NCBI RefSeq assembly: GCF_018780385.1
Contig: NZ_JADMJO010000093.1
Span: 1-64,000 of the forward strand
Direction: 5' to 3'
Origin: Hydrogenophaga sp.
GTDB lineage: Bacteria; Pseudomonadota; Gammaproteobacteria; Burkholderiales; Burkholderiaceae_C
DNA length: 64,000 nt
Shown piece by piece: positions 61,047 through 64,000 of the stretch. The notes under the pieces were generated by a model that saw nothing but the letters and a program-made list of their open reading frames with translations, had not been told where the DNA came from and did no database searches. The position numbers and the translations under genes are program-made. Positions within the stretch are counted from its first letter, which is position 1, and the number at the start of each line of letters is the position of its first letter.

Positions 61047-61490
61047 TCAGGGCATGCGAGCGGGCCGCAGCATCTTCATGACACCGCGCGCCGTGAGCAC
61101 GGCCTGGCCTTCCACCTGCACCAGGCCATCCACGAAGACCAGGCTGCCGGTGCGCGCCGTGATGCTCGCCCGCGCCAGCGCAAAATCGCCTGCGCGAACC
61201 TCGGCCAGAAAGTGCGTATCCAGCTGCACGGTCACGCAGGGCGTCCGGCCGCAGGCCTCCCAGGCCACCGTGCTGACCACGTGATCGATCAGCGTGGCAA
61301 GGGCACCGCCATGCACCACGCCGGCGGGGTTCAGATGTTTGTCCTCGGCGAGCAGTCCGTACACCCATCCATCGCCCTCACGGCGCGTCCACAACGGACC
61401 GGAATGCCCCATGAAACCGTCCAGTTGGCGCGACTTCCAGCCCTGAGCATGCAATCGATCGATAGCCTCGGAATTCAACATGTGACCCAT
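61047..61490 (-). CDS. PaaI-type hotdog acyl-CoA thioesterase
   Basis: A 147-residue hotdog thioesterase with the PaaI/DUF4442-like motif LNPAGVVHGGALATLIDHVV and the strand block VTVQLDTHFLAEVRAGD. It would hydrolyse acyl- or aryl-CoA, releasing CoA. A second ATG three codons in is an alternative start. It is upstream of the ligase operon on the same strand (203-bp gap) and has its own copy of the 14-mer operator (61550-61563) about 60 bases before its start. Confidence 0.88.
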   Translation of the reverse strand: MGHMLNSEAIDRLHAQGWKSRQLDGFMGHSGPLWTRREGDGWVYGLLAEDKHLNPAGVVHGGALATLIDHVVSTVAWEACGRTPCVTVQLDTHFLAEVRAGDFALARASITARTGSLVFVDGLVQVEGQAVLTARGVMKMLRPARMP

Positions 61491-61549
61491 TTCATGACGC
61501 CGATGAAGCGGCGACGGTCACACATTCTGACCACCTTTGCACAAATGGT

Positions 61550-61563
61550 TTGTCCAAAGACAA
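61550..61563. promoter_or_regulatory. Candidate IclR operator upstream of the PaaI-type thioesterase
   Basis: TTGTCCAAAGACAA, extended by T and A to a perfect 6-bp-arm repeat (TTTGTC-CAAA-GACAAA, 61549-61564). It lies about 60 bases upstream of the thioesterase start and 7 bases after the amidotransferase stop. Third copy of the shared 14-mer. Confidence 0.65.
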
Positions 61564-61570
61564 ATCGATG

Positions 61571-62311
61571 TCAGGCTTTCCAGCGCGCTTTCCAGGCCCG
61601 ATAGATGCCATCGGCCATGGCTTCGCTGCCCGACTGGTGGCGCAGCGTGGCAGCGTTCATCGAGGCCGGGTCCTGCACGCTGTTGCGGTGCAGCAGCACG
61701 TGGACCGGGTAAGCCTCGCCCGGCTTTTCCATCCAGTCCTTGATCTTGGCCGGCGTGATCTCGATGTGGAATTGCATCGCCAGGTGCTGGCGCAATGAAA
61801 ACGCCTGGTGCGCGCAGGTGCTGCTTGAGGCGAGCAGCTCGGCGCCGGGCGGCAGCTCGGTGAAGCTGTCCTGGTGCCATTGGTAAACCGTGGGCTGCAC
61901 CGCGTCGCCCAGCCACTCGCGCGACGCGGCGCTGTCCAGACGGGTGATGGGAAGCCACCCCACTTCCGGCTGCGGCAGGCGATCCACCTTTCCGCCAAAA
62001 GCGCGCGCCATGAGTTGGCCGCCCAGGCAATGGCCGATGACGGGAATGCCGAGCGCGTCGGCCTCGCGGATCAGGGCCTCGGCATGGCGCAGCGTCAGGC
62101 GGTCGTCGTTGGCGCTCCAGGCGCCGCCCAGCACGGCCAGGCCCCGGTAGCCGCGCACCGAAGCGGGATAGTCCTCACCGGCTTCGGCGCAGCGCAGGTG
62201 CCAGCTCACACCCTGGGCATCGAGCCACTCGCCCAGGAAACCCGGTCCGTCTTCGAACAGGTGTTGCAGCACCAGCACGTCGGCTGGCGCGGTGGAATCA
62301 GAAGGGCTCAT
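61571..62311 (-). CDS. Class I glutamine amidotransferase-like protein (GMP synthase-type)
   Basis: A 246-residue protein with the class I glutamine amidotransferase fold: GLAVLGGAWSANDD, the nucleophile elbow GHCLGGQ with Cys95, and the C-terminal FHIEITP bearing the catalytic His-Glu pair. It belongs to the group often annotated as GMP synthase glutaminase domain, acting alone on unknown amino compounds such as gamma-glutamyl conjugates. No synthetase partner is nearby. No clear Shine-Dalgarno sequence at the ATG. Confidence 0.88.
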   Translation of the reverse strand: MSPSDSTAPADVLVLQHLFEDGPGFLGEWLDAQGVSWHLRCAEAGEDYPASVRGYRGLAVLGGAWSANDDRLTLRHAEALIREADALGIPVIGHCLGGQLMARAFGGKVDRLPQPEVGWLPITRLDSAASREWLGDAVQPTVYQWHQDSFTELPPGAELLASSSTCAHQAFSLRQHLAMQFHIEITPAKIKDWMEKPGEAYPVHVLLHRNSVQDPASMNAATLRHQSGSEAMADGIYRAWKARWKA

Positions 62312-62338
62312 GCCGCCATCATAGGAAAGGGTCGGGCT

Positions 62339-63184
62339 CTAGTACGTGCTGCCGCGCACAAAGCGCGCGATGCCGGCCGCGACCTCGGCTTCCTGGTCTA
62401 CAAAGCCGTGCGGCGTGCGCCCCTCGCAGGCGTCCAGACCCGCAGGCGGCGGCTTTGCCGGACCTCCGCTCACAGTCACCACCTGCTGGCGCGCGCTGCG
62501 CGTGCGCGCCGCGACACGCTCCATCAAGCCGGCCGGCGATCGCACGCAGGTGTCTGCGGCGTGGCCCACCAACAACAGAGGCACGCGCATGTCTTCCAGC
62601 GGCAGATCGAAGACCGACTGCGCGACCCACGGTTTCCTGGCGCTGCTCTGGCCCGCCATGAGGGCCGAGGTCAACACCAGCCCGTCGGGCGCGGCCGGGC
62701 CGAGCAGGCGCGACGCCGCATTGGCGGCGGAGATGGCGCCACGGCTGGTGCCGACCACCCACACGGCACCCCGCGTGCGTGCGCGCAGGTCAGCGATCAC
62801 CTGTCCGAGCTCCTTCGCATGCCGGGGATCGGCGCGAAAGCCGCCCAGGCCGTCTTCGCCGTGGAAGTCGGTGGGCGCATCCACCACAGCGGTGGCGAAA
62901 CCCGCCGCGTTGAAGAGCGGCACCGAGCGCACGAGCGAGTTGCCCTTGAGCTTTCGAGCGCAGCCCTGCGCGTCCAGGTCCACATGCCCGGCGCCGCCCG
63001 CCAGCAGCACCAGCGTCACCACCCCAACGGCCTGCGCACCCGGTGGTGGCATGAACGCGTAGCGCAAGGTATTGCGTTCCTGTGTCTCGATCGCCACCAC
63101 CTCGCCGCAGCGCTCGCTGGCTTGCACCGGTGTCAAGAAAGCCACCAGTCCCCCGAGCACGCCGATAGCGAGGGCGCTCCTCAT
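62339..63184 (-). CDS. Exported alpha/beta hydrolase
   Basis: A 281-residue protein with a signal peptide cleaved after VQA at residue 22. The alpha/beta hydrolase fold is seen in LVLLAGGAGHVDLD (oxyanion-like), the nucleophile elbow VVGTSRGAIS, a central VLLLVGHAADTCV (acid region) and a C-terminal TPHGFVDQE, which places a catalytic His. Cysteines at 26, 75, 214 and 253 could form periplasmic disulfides. It overlaps the TIR-domain gene by ATGA, so the two are translationally coupled. The substrate is unknown. Confidence 0.82.
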   Translation of the reverse strand: MRSALAIGVLGGLVAFLTPVQASERCGEVVAIETQERNTLRYAFMPPPGAQAVGVVTLVLLAGGAGHVDLDAQGCARKLKGNSLVRSVPLFNAAGFATAVVDAPTDFHGEDGLGGFRADPRHAKELGQVIADLRARTRGAVWVVGTSRGAISAANAASRLLGPAAPDGLVLTSALMAGQSSARKPWVAQSVFDLPLEDMRVPLLLVGHAADTCVRSPAGLMERVAARTRSARQQVVTVSGGPAKPPPAGLDACEGRTPHGFVDQEAEVAAGIARFVRGSTY

Positions 63185-64000
63185 GGCCGCCGGGTCCCCC
63201 GGTAGGCGAGTTCGCTGCGGGGGTCGAACACCAGGGTCGGCGGCGAACGGTCCAGGTCCACGATGAAGGGCGTGCTGCCATCGGCGGCAAATATCTGGTT
63301 GCCGTTGCGGGTCAGGTTGACCTCGACGGCTTCGATGCGGCGGTAGTCTGAACTCACGCGCACAGTGGCGCGGTCAACGCGGGTGATGGTCACCTGGATG
63401 TCGCTGCGCGAGGGGCCTTTGGAATCCGCGATCACGTCTCCGCTGTACGTGCCCACCACCAGATCGGCCAGGCCTGGCGCGTCGGCTGCGGCGGGTGCAG
63501 ACGCGGTGGTTGGCGGGTTCGCGGCGGGCGGCTGGACGGTGGGCGGTGGGACGGCGACCACTTCGCGGGCGGGCGCGGGCGTGGCGGTCACCGGGGCTGG
63601 CGTTTCGGCGGGCGGGGCGCGCCATGAGCTCACGGCGTACAGCCCCAGGCCCAACACCAGGGCCAGCATGGCCACCCCCGGCACCACCCAACGGGGACGG
63701 CTGGCTGCAGGTTGCACCACGCGGCGCGAGCGGGGCGACGGCGCCGCGCTGCGCATGGCGTGGGCCACACCCTGGCACAGCGCCTGAAAGCCGGGATGAA
63801 GTTCGTTGCCTTGCCAGCCCAGCAGATCTGCGGCCTGCTTGCGGCGGAATTCCAGCGGCAGTTTCACGTTGTCCATCAGCGCGGGCACGAGCACACCGCG
63901 TTCGGCAGCCGCGGCCGCCTCGTTCTTCACCCACTCCGATGCAATGGAATTCACCGACCACAGCACCACCACGCAGCGGGCGTTGTCCAGCGCGCGCTCG
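63181..64000 (-). CDS. TIR-domain membrane protein (5' end beyond window)
   Basis: The visible 272 residues begin inside a TIR domain: ERALDNARCVVVLWSVNSIASEWVKNEAA, then RGVLVPALMDNVKLPLEF and QAADLLGW. The Glu in WVKNE is at the place of the NADase glutamate of catalytic TIR domains. A membrane helix (WVVPGVAMLALVLGLGLYAV) follows at about residues 103-122, then a Pro/Ala-rich linker and a C-terminal domain of about 100 residues that looks beta-rich (LVVGTYSGDVIADSKGPS, VTITRVDRATVRVSSDYR), probably periplasmic. The gene continues past the window end, so the start is unknown. Confidence 0.85.
   Translation of the reverse strand, partial: ERALDNARCVVVLWSVNSIASEWVKNEAAAAAERGVLVPALMDNVKLPLEFRRKQAADLLGWQGNELHPGFQALCQGVAHAMRSAAPSPRSRRVVQPAASRPRWVVPGVAMLALVLGLGLYAVSSWRAPPAETPAPVTATPAPAREVVAVPPPTVQPPAANPPTTASAPAAADAPGLADLVVGTYSGDVIADSKGPSRSDIQVTITRVDRATVRVSSDYRRIEAVEVNLTRNGNQIFAADGSTPFIVDLDRSPPTLVFDPRSELAYRGTRRP

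Noticed and set aside
1-64000. CRISPR arrays, IS elements, tRNA genes, prophage
   Set aside because: No regularly spaced repeat-spacer run, transposase frame, terminal inverted repeat pair or tRNA cloverleaf was seen; the dispersed repeats are short palindromic intergenic elements.

Overview
The window is about 64 kb of GC-rich (roughly two-thirds G+C) chromosome from a Gram-negative bacterium. Gene content and order point to Burkholderiales, most likely Comamonadaceae (Hydrogenophaga/Acidovorax-like): a complete dcw cluster, single-cysteine DksA with a long basic N-terminus, a lone Bug-type receptor, HslV with a short propeptide, and PHA-type phasin and TetR proteins. The family and genus assignment is inference. 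Nearly all genes are ordinary chromosomal genes. I see no IS element, integrase-flanked island, CRISPR array or tRNA.

Layout. (1) 1-16600, minus strand: the division/cell-wall cluster, transcribed mraZ-rsmH-ftsL-ftsI-murE-murF-mraY-murD-ftsW-murG-murC-ddl-ftsQ-ftsA-ftsZ (ftsZ cut by the window start), mostly joined by 4-base ATGA overlaps, with a recognisable MraZ operator at its head. (2) 16853-21953, minus: the HslVU protease, a two-STAS-like scaffold protein and DksA. (3) 22226-27173, minus: a CobW-type GTPase, RlmI, and the conserved dapF-DUF484-xerC run. (4) 27241-31860: a Nudix-metallo-beta-lactamase fusion, a phosphoesterase, two divergent Crp-like regulators and the RNase P RNA. (5) 31861-40960: MATE transporter, DUF2239, an FAD dehydrogenase, a glycine-zipper protein, HtpX, and pyrC-DUF3025-glutamine-synthetase-like. 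(6) 40987-46432, minus: a glutamate/aspartate ABC importer (gltIJKL) with an extra binding protein and a LysR regulator. (7) 46455-52040: a storage-lipid neighbourhood with a patatin-like lipase, a PhaD-like TetR regulator, a PhaF-like phasin and an alcohol-forming fatty acyl-CoA reductase of the Marinobacter type. (8) 52041-52625: a 550-bp inverted repeat between convergent genes. (9) 52626-61490: an Atm1-like ABC exporter, then an IclR-controlled acyl-CoA cluster (ligase, MaoC, CoA-transferase, Bug receptor, thioesterases). (10) 61571-64000, minus: a glutamine amidotransferase, an exported hydrolase and a membrane-anchored TIR-domain protein cut by the window end.

The signals most worth following are these. 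A 14-bp inverted motif TTGTMCNNNGACAA occurs upstream of iclR, of the acyl-CoA ligase operon and of the adjacent thioesterase gene, and so defines a probable local IclR regulon. Three families of palindromic repeats are present, every copy lying just downstream of a stop codon in a fixed orientation to that gene. A fatty-alcohol-forming reductase lies next to PHA-type regulators. A TIR protein is translationally coupled to an exported hydrolase.
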